From assembly GCA_023014335.1 (NCBI GenBank), contig JAECYW010000003.1:1550001-1614000 (forward strand): a stretch of DNA of 64,000 nt, written 5' to 3'. The notes beneath the pieces were generated by a model, which was not told the origin of the DNA, ran no database searches, and was given only the letters and a program-made list of their open reading frames with translations. The DNA is from Galerina marginata (lineage: Eukaryota > Basidiomycota > Agaricomycetes > Agaricales > Galerinaceae). Numbering within the stretch: position 1 is the first letter of the stretch; the number at the start of each line of letters is the position of its first letter. A program made the translations under genes and the position numbers. Positions 34,559 to 45,172 of the stretch are shown here, one piece after another.

Positions 34559-35612
34559 CTACCCTTTAGTGGTGTTCCCCAAGAGTACCTCCAAGCGTTG
34601 TCGTATTTTTATTACCTCCTCATCAAGCTTAGGGTCTAACCGGCCATTGGCGTCTGGTCTGGCATCGTTGTGATCTAGGACAAATGCCTTCGTCTCTCTG
34701 ATGAACTGGTCGAGGTTTTTGACTCGTTCATTCGAGAGCTCGGGCTCTCCCGACCCTCTCGCACGGGCAAGGTATGAAGCCACGAGGGTTGCAAGGGCGC
34801 CTAGAAAAAAAGATGGTTATTAGCGCCAGTTATTCACCAGTCAGACAGAGAAGAAAGTACCAAGGATGGTGGTTTGAACTGCAGCCTATGAAGAAAGATT
34901 AAGTGTACGCGTAAATGTATTGCTCCAGCTGAAGTTATGAAGCGACGCACAGATTTTCCAGAAGTGGCAGCAGCTGACAGTCCTGTCGTCAGTGAGCCTA
35001 GCAAGACTTGCAAACCGATGGCACAATTCAGGACGTATCCTGTCCACTTGGCCCTAAATTGATACTCCTTTTGACGTTTTTCCGCTTCATCTATAGTGTC
35101 TTGCAACCGAACCTCAATGGTAGGATGCCTCTGCTCATAAGGGTCCAACCGATTCAGTATCGTCGATTAATCAAAGCAACGGGATGACTCACTTTTTCTA
35201 TTGACGGAACATTATGCAAGTTATCCACGTACGACCGCGGTCTATAAGACATACGCGTGTCGGCCGTTACTTGTCGCATTAAACCAGGTCTTGCTTCACT
35301 GGGGTACCGGAGGACAGGCGAAGAAGGTGGAAAGCCCACTCCTCGAGGTCTGTCAATATTATTGCGATCCTGATGGCCAGTATAGCTGTCCCCGTCTGCA
35401 GACTTCTCTTCACTCGGAACCTCTCCATGATGGTCAGCAGAAGAAGGATGAATATTCCCAGAGGGTTGCCGTGGGCTCCCTTCCCGGGATCTGAATGGAT
35501 CGCCTGACTGACTGAGAGGTACCTGCTGGGGTGCAGGTTCCAAATGGACGTCGGTCCGGATGGGCGTCACTTGTGTGGCTTGGACTGGGGGAGAGAATTG
35601 TTCAGAGGCCAT
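34559..35612 (-). CDS. SLATT-domain (SMODS/SLOG-associating 2TM effector) protein, 288 aa
   Basis: Four exons close in phase: 35612-35193, 35130-34951, 34885-34861 (25 nt) and 34800-34559. The first 140 residues are disordered and rich in Pro, Ser and Gln. The fungal SLATT domain begins near residue 142 (RHPTIEVRLQDTIDEAEKR). It has a first membrane helix at about 171-195 (GYVLNCAIGLQVLLGSLTTG) and a second at about 202-222 (VQTTILGALATLVASYLARA), then the conserved polar tail GSGEPELSNERVKNLDQFIR. In bacteria SLATT proteins are predicted pore-forming effectors of nucleotide-signal conflict systems. Fungal members stand alone, as here, and their role is unproven. No signal peptide is seen. 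The neighbours show no obvious sensor. Confidence 0.88.
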
Positions 35613-37408
35613 TATTCACTCGCTTGCAGGTAAAGCAGAGAGGGAGTCACGAAGGCACAAAAAAGACGAGCCCTTGACCAGCCTGAGTATTTAGGGAATC
35701 AACAAGAGCAGGGTTTCTGTCGCGCCCTAGGAATGTAGAGGCACGCATGGATTACCAAAATAGAAATAGAAGCCATTATCAGATCCATAGCACCCAATCT
35801 GGGTTCCACAGCTATCGTTCTGCGGGAGTTTTCATTACGGACGGAATCACATAATTACTTTCTATGAAAACCGGGATTTTGATGGACCCGGCTTTTGACA
35901 GCGAGTCAGATGGCTGGTGGTGTAGTGGCACAGTCGAACTTCCCATAACCACTTGGGAAGACATAAGCTACGAGTTATGAGGTTTGAGAGCTCAGTTTTG
36001 GTGTATATTCCGGTTTGGTGGAGACCTAAATCGATAGATTATGAGGGCTTGAGTTCCAGGCATGTACGCTATAGGCACTGGCGACTCTGACAAGCTCGGG
36101 GCAATCCTGTATACGACGTGTTTCAGTGTCAAAGGGCATCGGACAACCTCTTCTGCCTACTTACCGAGAAACCAGCCCTATTTTCAACCAATGAAGTCCA
36201 ACCAATGTTATCAATCACGCAGTCTAGATCGTTCGAACAAGACAGTCAGCAGTCCATATAACCTTATGGAGTCTTTTGGCAGACAGGGCTGAGAACTGTA
36301 GATCTTCTATGGAGCTTCGATAACCTTTGGTCTTGAAGGCAATAGAAGCTCCACTTCCCTTGTCACCGGAAGACATACGAGTACTGCAAACACGAACAAC
36401 TTGCTCGAAGCGGTACTAGAGCCAAGCCAGCATCCTGGTACGGTAGTTGACCTTTTCCTTCGACGAGATAATTTCAGCTGGGAGGAATTTGGAAAACAAG
36501 AACGCCCATGGGGAAGCAGGTCCGTTTAAAGGAGGTTCCTCGTTTCAGGTAGAAAGCGCCAGCCGACGGAACGAGATGCCAGAGCCCACGGAATTCGCGG
36601 AGTAAACAGATAACGCCTAAAGTGTTTTCGCGAAAACCGTTATTAATTCTGGGAGTGTGGCATACTTACGAGAAAGTCAACACCAAGGCACTCGCATCGG
36701 CGCTATTCCACGTTTATTGTATTGGTTTTGGATAGAGTTTACATTCCGTACCTATGCCAAAACCTTTAATTCATATCAGAGCCAATCAGGTCGGGAAAGT
36801 TTGGGTCCGGGACAGGAGCTTTCCCATCGGATAGGCGCTTAACGCGACCACGTTCGTTCACGGGGAAGGTCAGCTTTCCAGACAAAAGATTGACGCGTAG
36901 AGGGTACAGTGTGTAGGTGATCATGAAAATCAGTAAATGTGGTGGGCAAGTTTAAGAGGAAAGTTAGTGACCGTCACGTCCATGAATCCAGTCATCACAA
37001 TGATTCGGCAATATTCGGACAAGGTCATTTTCAACGTCCAAGAGGTATCCGAGAATTGAAATCTATAAATTGCAGGAAGTAGTACAGGCGGTTTTCAGGT
37101 TGTGTATGTATGAAGTATCATTGTATGCATTAATCGTCTAGTCCGGAACCACGGGGAATGAGGAAAGTACATGTTAGGGGAATAGTCGCCAGTGAATATT
37201 CATGATGGTATGGAGCGGTATGGAAGCAGAACGATGGACTACGGTTTCACAGAAAAGAGGCGCATGATCTTTCTTCATCACCCACAAACACATTAGGTTT
37301 CGTCGAAGGAGGGAAAGGAAGAATGGGGACGGAATAAGGAAGCCGATGAACAAAGAACCCAGACAAACACCCATATCCCTTGAAATTTTTTAAATGCAAT
37401 CTCCCCAT
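35613..37408. other. Intergenic, with a decayed inverted-repeat element
   Basis: No gene is seen in 1.8 kb apart from the element fragment at 35931-36056. ORFs at 36062-36292, 36657-36842 and 37174-37374 are unsupported. The left end serves as the SLATT gene promoter and the right end as the ATP-citrate synthase 3' UTR. Confidence 0.45.
35931..36056. mobile_element. Decayed short relative of the 14.8-kb inverted-repeat element
   Basis: It begins CAGTCGAACTTCCCATAAC, closely matching the left terminus of the element at 14833, and carries the internal AGTTATGAGG motif in the same place. It ends TTATGAGGGCTTGAGTTC, a degenerate match to the right terminus (about 14 of 18 positions). The total is about 126 bp. 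No TA duplication is visible. It is a relic by inference. Confidence 0.5.
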
Positions 37409-40400
37409 CTATTGCATACGGCCCAACACACGAGGCTGCGACACATCGGCCATGTTGATGAAGATATCGTCTGCAGGGTGGCGGTACAGAGGAGCACGCA
37501 GGCGCTTCTGGTCCAGATGGTGACCGATGAAGCCGATGCTGCGTCCTAGGACGAAGAGGCCGTTAAGCGTGCCGATCTTGATGTACTCGTCGGCCTCCTC
37601 AGGTGTGAAGGCGCCGCTATCCCGCAGGAGGTCGACGAAGCAGACGGCGATACAACCGTCGACGTTCAGGATGAGCTAGACAAGGAAGCGGGTGATGAGG
37701 AGCGATTAAAAAGCAAACGTAAATCATCGACTTACAGTATCCTTCTTCGACGTCGTGACCTTCTCGACGCCCAGAGCGTAGTCGAGCAGGCTGTGGCTAG
37801 GGAAATTCTTGACAACGTACTCCTTCACCAGTTCTACTCGCAAATCAGGGTTGTTGACGCTCTTGATCTTGTGTCCAATACCACTGACTATAAATGATGT
37901 ATCAGTCAGAAGAAGTCCATCCAGTCGAGCTAAAATGACGCACTAAGCTTGTTCGCCTTCCTCGAGTTGTCGACGAACTCTCGTGGCGTCAGACCAGTGT
38001 CCCGAGCATTCGAGAACATCGCAGCAGCCTCATCGAGAGCACCACCGAATCGGCTACCAATAGTCAAAAGACCCGACGCCAATGACGAAATCAAGTCCTT
38101 GCCCGCACGGGACGCCACGATGGTGTTCATGGCACCAGATACAGCAGGACCGTGATCAGCGGTCAACATGAGGACCATCTCAATGAACTTGGTCGCCCAT
38201 GGTGGCAGGCCTATGAAACAATATATCAGTACATTGTAACGAAAAATGGAACCACGAAAAACTTACGGCGCTTGAACCACAGCAAACTGACGACACCTCC
38301 AAGACCAATATCCTCCTTGAACACATCCGAGATCCTCATACCAGCATACAGGAGCTCCTGGCCACGCTCGTCCGAAATAGTCGAGATGAAAGCAGCGGGC
38401 TTACGGATCAAGCCAAGCTCTTGTGCCCACTTGTAGTCCATAGGGATGACAGGGGGCTCAACCTCAGGCTTGGGCTTGATGGTACCGGTCTTGACGAGAG
38501 CCTCGTACGTCTCCTTGAGAACATGGGGCAGCTCCTCGAAGGTATCAGGCACGATAAACCCGGCCGCCCTCATAGCCTTGTTCTTCGCGTCGGCAGTCTC
38601 CATGTCGCTGTTCGCCATACTGCCAGCATGACCGAACTGCACCTCAGTCGCGAACATCTTGGCGCAAGTACCAATAGCCCAAGCGACGATGGGCTTGCGG
38701 ATGATACCCTTCTTGACGGCGTCGATTACGCGGTATTCCTCGATACCGCCAACTTCACCCAGGAGAACGAGCATCTTGCAGTCGGGGTCCTTCTCATATC
38801 GGAGGAGGTGGTCGATGAAAGTGGATCCGGGGTAGCGATCACCGCCGATGGCGATGCCCTCGTAAGTGCCGTTGGTGACAAGAGAAAGGATGTTGTTGAG
38901 TTCGTTGGACATGCCTCCGGACTTGGAGACGTAGCCGACTGAGCCTGGGCGGTAGAGCTTAGAGGCGATGATGTTGTCCATCATTCTGCAAGGATGAAAA
39001 TGTAAATCTGGCGAACTTTTCTAGATAGAGACTTAGGACTTACCCTCCAGAGTTACCAATCCTGAAGCAGCCAGGCTTGATACCACCAACAGTAGCAGGG
39101 CCGATGATGAGGACACCTTTCTCCTGAGCTTTCCACAGGATCTCGCGGGCATGACGTTCAGGAACACCTTCAGCAATGAGAGCGAGGGCCTTGATTTGAG
39201 GGAACTCCAAGCACTCGAGGGTGCTAGAGTACACACTTCGCGAGCTGGAGAAATTGACCACAACATCGACGTCGGGGTGCTTCGCGACAGCATCTTTGAA
39301 GCTGGTGTACACAGGGAGGAGCGTCTCCTTGGTTCCCCAGTAGAATTTCTGGATGTGATGGCCGCCGAAGGGGTAGATCATGGCAGCAACAGAGGGCGTC
39401 TGACGACCGCAGGAGTAGTCGAAGTCGAGCATGCCTTGGATAGCGCGAGGTTGGAGACCGTAGACGAATGAACGAGTGGTTGCGTCGAATGGCCTATATG
39501 CTGGACGAGAAGTGGAGGCACCTTTGGTGTCGAAGTGCACCAGAAGGTCGGAGGGTTGAGTTCGTTCTCCGTCAGGATGGATAGATCCAACGGGGTCGTT
39601 TAACTCCCCTGCAGGAGCGACCTGAGCAGGAGGGGTATCGACTTGGACGGAATGGAGACCGTTCAAACCAGCATTGCTGGCCTTGGTCTTGCTGATATCG
39701 ATACCAAGAGCGAGAGGAACGATCTCGGTGATGTGAGTGTCGGGGCCGAAGACACGGATGGGAACACCCAAGCTCTCTCCGAGCAGGCGCATAGCCTTGA
39801 GACCTTCCTGGTAGTTGGGCCCGCCACGACGCACGAAAATCTTCACTTGATGATTGATCAGTTGGCTCTTGAACTCCTTAAGAGCACGGATGATGCCCTT
39901 GAAGGTGGCGGCGACATTAGTGAAGTTCGCAATACCTCCACCGATGATGAGGATCTTGCCCTTGGGATTGGGAGTGCCTCGAGTAATGAGGTCGACTAGA
40001 TATTTGATGAAGTAATCAGGAGCATGTTTGCGTGCGACAGAGGATCAAACTCACCGATGGTCTTCGCGTACTCGTAGGTTTGACCTTCAGTGGGAGCACC
40101 ACTGTATTCGCCGTAGTTTGCGAGTTCGTCGGCGAATCCATGCGCAGCGATAGCATCGGAATAAACGACACTGGCACCACCACCGGCAACCATGGTCCAA
40201 ATACGACCCTCGGCATTCAAAACAGTGAGTTTGAGAGAAGCACCAGTCGACCCATCGAGTTTTTGGATGTAAGCCTCCTCCTTGGTCAAATCACGGCCGA
40301 AGGGTGCGGGCCAAACCTAATGAACGAATATATGATTAATTTAATTTCGCGAATCTGTCTAAAACGCATACCATGGGTGGTCCACGATCAGCGGAAACTT

Positions 40401-41508
40401 TTGAGCCCTTTGAGGATGCAGCCTTGGTGGGTTCGGCCTCGTTCCTCTCATAAACAGACAAGTCACGAGCGATTGCCCACTTGGGACCGCAGATACTTTC
40501 AGCGGTTTGATCGAGCTTGGCCGCCATGTCGAGGTAGCAAACTTGGGGTTCGCCTCCGTCCACGGCATCCAGAACAACGAGAGGGTTAATCTCGAGGTAA
40601 GCGAAGTGGAGATCAACGTATACGCTGTACAGACGGATCAGGAAATCAACAAGAGTATCCTTCTTTTCTGCTGGGACGTGTTTAAGGAGGGTTTCGGCAA
40701 TAGTTTCGCGAGATGGGAATGGTTGAGTGACGGGTAGGTTGAGAACGAGGGCTTTGGCGTCGACGTCGCCGATGTCAACACCTCCTTCATGAGTAAAAAG
40801 GATAGAATCCCCTTCACGGGCGGAGGTAACACAGACGTAGTATTCGGTGTTGGAAGGATGAGGAAGGAAGGGTTCCACGATGAAGTTGTTCAGGGTGCCT
40901 GTAATCGATTCCACCTAGGCACATTTGTCAGTCACGTGTAGTAATTTCATGACGCGTCCGTAAGCCGGACACGCTTTGCCTGCAGTACGCCGTGAGGCGT
41001 CTGGATGCAGCAGGGCAACGGCACAAGGCGATTCGAGATAATCGCCTTGATAGATGGATATCAACGCGTTTTTCGTCCATCTAACAAGTAGATGTATGCG
41101 CAATATAACGGCACGAGACTCACCTTTTGAGGCTTTCCTGCCCGCTGGGCGATCCATGGCTTTGCTTCGTCCCAAGTCTTGTTCAGGGCGAGTAAACCGG
41201 CCTTTCCGCGACGCTTGATGAGCTGATCCGGCTTTGCAACTAGCTTGGTATTGAAGACCCAGCCAGGAAGCTTAGTGTCGGGAGTGATAGAATCGGTTTC
41301 AGCATCCCATGAGATCTGCGCGACCTTTACGGCGGGGTATTGGAACTTGGTCTTGACCTGGGCGTGAGGGGCGACTGGCGGTGCGCGTTCCAGCCAGTAT
41401 GCAAGGAGAAGCTTAGCGTCGTACTCGCGGATGGCTATGGGAGATGAAGATCAATAAACGCGCATATAAACGCCGAACGGACAGCCCGTACGCACCTTTG
41501 GACGACAT
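37409..41508 (-). CDS. ACLY: ATP-citrate synthase (ATP-citrate lyase), full-length single chain, 1161 aa
   Basis: Nine exons close in phase: 41508-41496 (13 nt), 41434-41124, 40914-40372, 40316-40055, 39995-39044, 38985-38267, 38210-37944, 37887-37736 and 37675-37409. The protein starts [20 protein letters not shown]. It contains the N-terminal ATP-grasp/CoA-binding half ([20 protein letters not shown]), the citrate-binding region, the CoA-ligase half with the phospho-histidine motif GHAGSM (His at about residue 813), and the citrate-synthase-like C-terminus ([43 protein letters not shown]). It makes cytosolic acetyl-CoA and oxaloacetate from citrate, CoA and ATP, feeding lipid synthesis and histone acetylation. 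The undivided chain fits basidiomycetes. Intron 2 (209 nt) is clearly longer than the others. Confidence 0.97.
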
Positions 41509-44500
41509 ATTGAGGAGAGGTAAAAAGGAGGGGGATGAAGAGAGGAAGGAAGGGGTCGATATAAAAGAAAAAGGGGAAGAGACCCTGGTCCGAAAACCCA
41601 AAAACAGGTCCGATTATGGTGCAAAAAATGTACGCAGCCCCAAAGTTCACACGCGTTCTCGACCCACTATTATTTTCATTTTCAGTCGTTCCATCTTGCG
41701 CCACCTTTTACTCCTACAACAGCGACGCTTACGCTGGTCCGTCGTTGCTATAAGATAATAATTATTGTGGGTGATGAGCTCGTCGTCGACCCCAATGGAC
41801 AAGAGTCGCCAAATTACGGCCCCGATGTGTTCGCAAATCGGAAGCAAATGTAATTATGGAGGTCTCTATTGATAACTGCTCTTGTCTATGCTCGACATCA
41901 AATACTGCTGCTATGCTCAGTGCAATTTTTTTTCACTACTTAGCTCGACTTCCATACCATCTATCTCAACGATACAGCTATGCTTGCTTTGACGTATACG
42001 TCCCCAGTTAAAAAGCAAGCCGACCTTCTTCCACCACCTGTAAGTTTTTACTGTAACAGCCACTCAGAAGGCGGCAAGGTCCAGAGCTCTATCTACGCTT
42101 GATCTGCTCTAGCCTCTGATATATCGACGTTGGACCTTGACGCAACCACTTCGACGATTCGGCGAAGAAGAAAAAACCGGGGTAAGAACATCCAATCTTA
42201 TCTCGCCGCTGGTTCCTGATTGGGCCCGCAAACCTGGCCCGACGACACTCTGATCCGTTCCTCCGTCATAGCTCTGCGCTTGCTGACCCGTCCCGACCTC
42301 CGAACACTTGTGTGAAACATTAGGCTCATCGTGGCTATTCTGCATCTTATCACTCTGGTCGCCTCTCACGAATAGTACCTCGTTGGAGCGATAGTCGCAG
42401 ACCAGGGTGACAGAATCCTGCCTCGCTATCTTAACATGAGCTTCCACCGCACCGTCGGAGGCGACATGCGGTATGTCGGCATCAACAATGTGACGAATTC
42501 GCCGCCCATTTCTTCACCCCGTACATTCCGCAGTATCCAGAGGGAGTAACTCCGAGAAGTTCGTCCTATATCTTCGGAGATCTAACAAATTTATTGAAGT
42601 GGTACTCCAGGAGCTGTCAAGGAGGGCAAGTGCACACAGATAATCGTACCACCTTTCTGTCCGCTGTCTATGGCAGCTCTCGCTCTCTAGGGATAATTTG
42701 ATTGACGAGGTGGCTGAGCTACTTCTCTAGCTGAGAGTCGCAGATAGTTTGATGAGCCTATTCGTCGTACTTCAACCATCATAAGCGTCGATTTATCACC
42801 AGATGACGGTGAGCACGAAGGGTAGTCCAGGGTGGAAATCTGCAACCTCCTCTTTGATAGTTCGATCGGTTTCAAGATTTTCAATCCTCCAGAGACCGCA
42901 AGCAACTTATTCGTTCTCCTACAGGCAGGACATCGCCGTTTACATGACGTACACGGTGTCAACTGTCAAAATTTAATCAGTAAGTCAGTTCGTAGGTACT
43001 TAATAGATATGGTTTCCATTAAATTAATGAACACTACTCACTTATTTTTGGCTCCAACATCCACCGCAACGCACTCAAGTGCCTTACGCATCTCGGTGAA
43101 GATCGAGGGGCGTATTTCTTTCTCTCCAGTTGCGCAGCGTGGCTCTTCTTTGTGGACGGTCTTCCCTCAGCAAGAAAATTCCAAAGCGCAAAAAGCTATG
43201 CCTATGCAGTGGTTACAAGCGAATAAATAAAACAAGAATGAATACATCAAGTTTTACATACCCTCAGACCTGGCCATAGGGATGATGATCTCTATGGGCC
43301 TGACATATGATGAATGGTCTAGCCTTGTCAGTGTTTGCCAAACTCTCCGAGTCGTGATGTTGTTCTTCCTTCAGGAAGAGGTTCAAGTAGAGCCGCTGCA
43401 GATATTGAAGACAGGATGTCCGATATACGACGCGTCTGCGATATCGGTGAAGGTTTCGCGTACGAACATGTCCATGTTTAGTCTAAATCGAAAGTGTATG
43501 TACATCCTGCTGAAAAAGCTTGTGGAACTTCAGAACGACAAGGAAACCAACCCTCTACCCTAAACCTGCAATTGGCTTGTGATTCGTCAATGGAGAAAAA
43601 CTGGAGGGGTACTCAACTGTACTCACTCAAGATCTATATTGATTTATCCCTGCCCCGCGAACGAGTATACCGTGACTTACAACGAGGTCGTCGGAAGAAA
43701 CAATTAGGCATTTCCGGGACCCAGACGCCCGCTAAAAACTTGAATGAAAAAAATATCCAGGTTAGAGGTAGAAAGTTAGCGGAACGGCAATGGCAATCGG
43801 ATGCATAACATGGACCCAAGTGTTGCTGTCGAGAAAGCCAGATGAAAGATTTTGGGAAGCCTGAAGCAGAGCTCGAGTCTGGAGCTGCAGTCTTTGCGTT
43901 TGTTATACTTTGTGGACATCATCTTCCCGGGCCGCTTGCTCCCCGCCACCCAGCTTGCCAGTCAACTCGAACTTCCTTCCTCAGTTCCTGTATGTACCAG
44001 CCACGATCAACGCATGTTCTTCCATCTGCTACAGTTCCTGGGTGCGATCGTGTCATCTACCGGTTAATTGCTTTAGGGCTTTCCTTCAATGCGGCTTTGG
44101 AACCTTCGGCCCCTAGCGATCCTCATGGCTCTTTGGGCTCTGTCTGTTCCGAGTCACAAAACCTCGTACCTTCTTGTTGCTTGTCAGCCTGAGCGTGCAG
44201 TTTTAGACCTGTTTATTTGACGTTGGAAGCTTTGGAATCCACTCAATTTCTGCTCTTGGATAGATAGATTCGCCGAGTCCCGACGTCCCGCATGCGCAAT
44301 AACGACACTCCGAGTCTTCACCAAAACTATCGCCTTCCAGCAGAATCCAGCATCATCTTTGCCAATCGGATGCAAGATTATATCCAGGTCATCCCTTCGG
44401 ACCGCAATCCCGAATCATCTACGCTAAAAAAAGGATCTTCTATCAGATATCCAGCATCCTTGAACTCCCGAATCCTCCCTCCTCCGATCGAGACCGTTCA

Positions 44501-45172
44501 TAAATCATCGTCAGCGACATATCTTCGCTCAAACTGGAGATCTTATAGCAGTTTCTCCGAAGTATGTGAGAGATGGGGCTATTGTTTCCTAGCAGAAGGC
44601 CGCAGGATATGCCACCATCGCGGGGATGCGGGCTCCAGGCTGGAGATATACTTGGACAGAGCAGTCAGATGTGCGGCCGCTTGTGAAGGTATTGCCCAAA
44701 CTGAGAATGCCCTTGTCAACCTGTCACGAAATTCCCCTAATCCCTACTGACTCCTTGCCATACGCAAAGTTCATGGCATATGAGTCAGTCAACGATGTGT
44801 ACTATTACTGCGAATGTACTCTCTATCAGATGCTATATAAGACTTTGTTCCTACATAATCCTCCCGGAGTCAACCAACAGCTACCTCCAACCTAAACGAA
44901 GTCACCTCGCTCGCTAGAAAGCCGTCTTCAATCAGCCCAAAATTTTAACGAACAAACTCAAGAAGCAGACACGTAGAAGATATGATATATATTCGTTGAG
45001 TTTATTCATACACTGGTTAGATGGGGTATCGTACATGGGGGATGAACAAGCTACATAGAGAAAAGTGAAAAAAAAATCAGGGTGAGTACATTCATACATG
45101 ATGGGCCACGGCGTCAGATTCCAATCCCGTCCTCCACTGCACAATCAGGTCAGTCAGGTCAGTCAGTCCAGG
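41509..45172. other. 3.7 kb without a confident gene
   Basis: It begins with the ATP-citrate synthase promoter. ORFs at 42109-42447 (minus, 112 codons), 42832-43230, 43842-44192 and 44292-44895 (plus) match nothing I know, and overlapping frames are open, so none is called. A Cys-rich remnant on the minus strand is listed separately (42687-43172). The right end is the 3' UTR of the long-helix protein. Confidence 0.4.
42687..43172 (-). pseudogene. Possible remnant of a Cys-rich (zinc-ribbon-like) protein gene
   Basis: Two minus-strand blocks look exon-like. The upstream block, ending at a donor near 43042, reads GKTVHKEEPRC, then EIRPSIFTEMRKALECVAVD. After a 79-nt interval (GTGAGT...GACAG) the downstream block (42962-42687) begins LTPCTSCKRRCPACRRTNKL, a CxxC...CxxC pattern. 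The blocks do not join in phase, because the splice would give an immediate stop, and an upstream in-frame stop interrupts the first block. It could be a decayed gene, or the junction could be misread. The family is not recognised. Confidence 0.25.
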
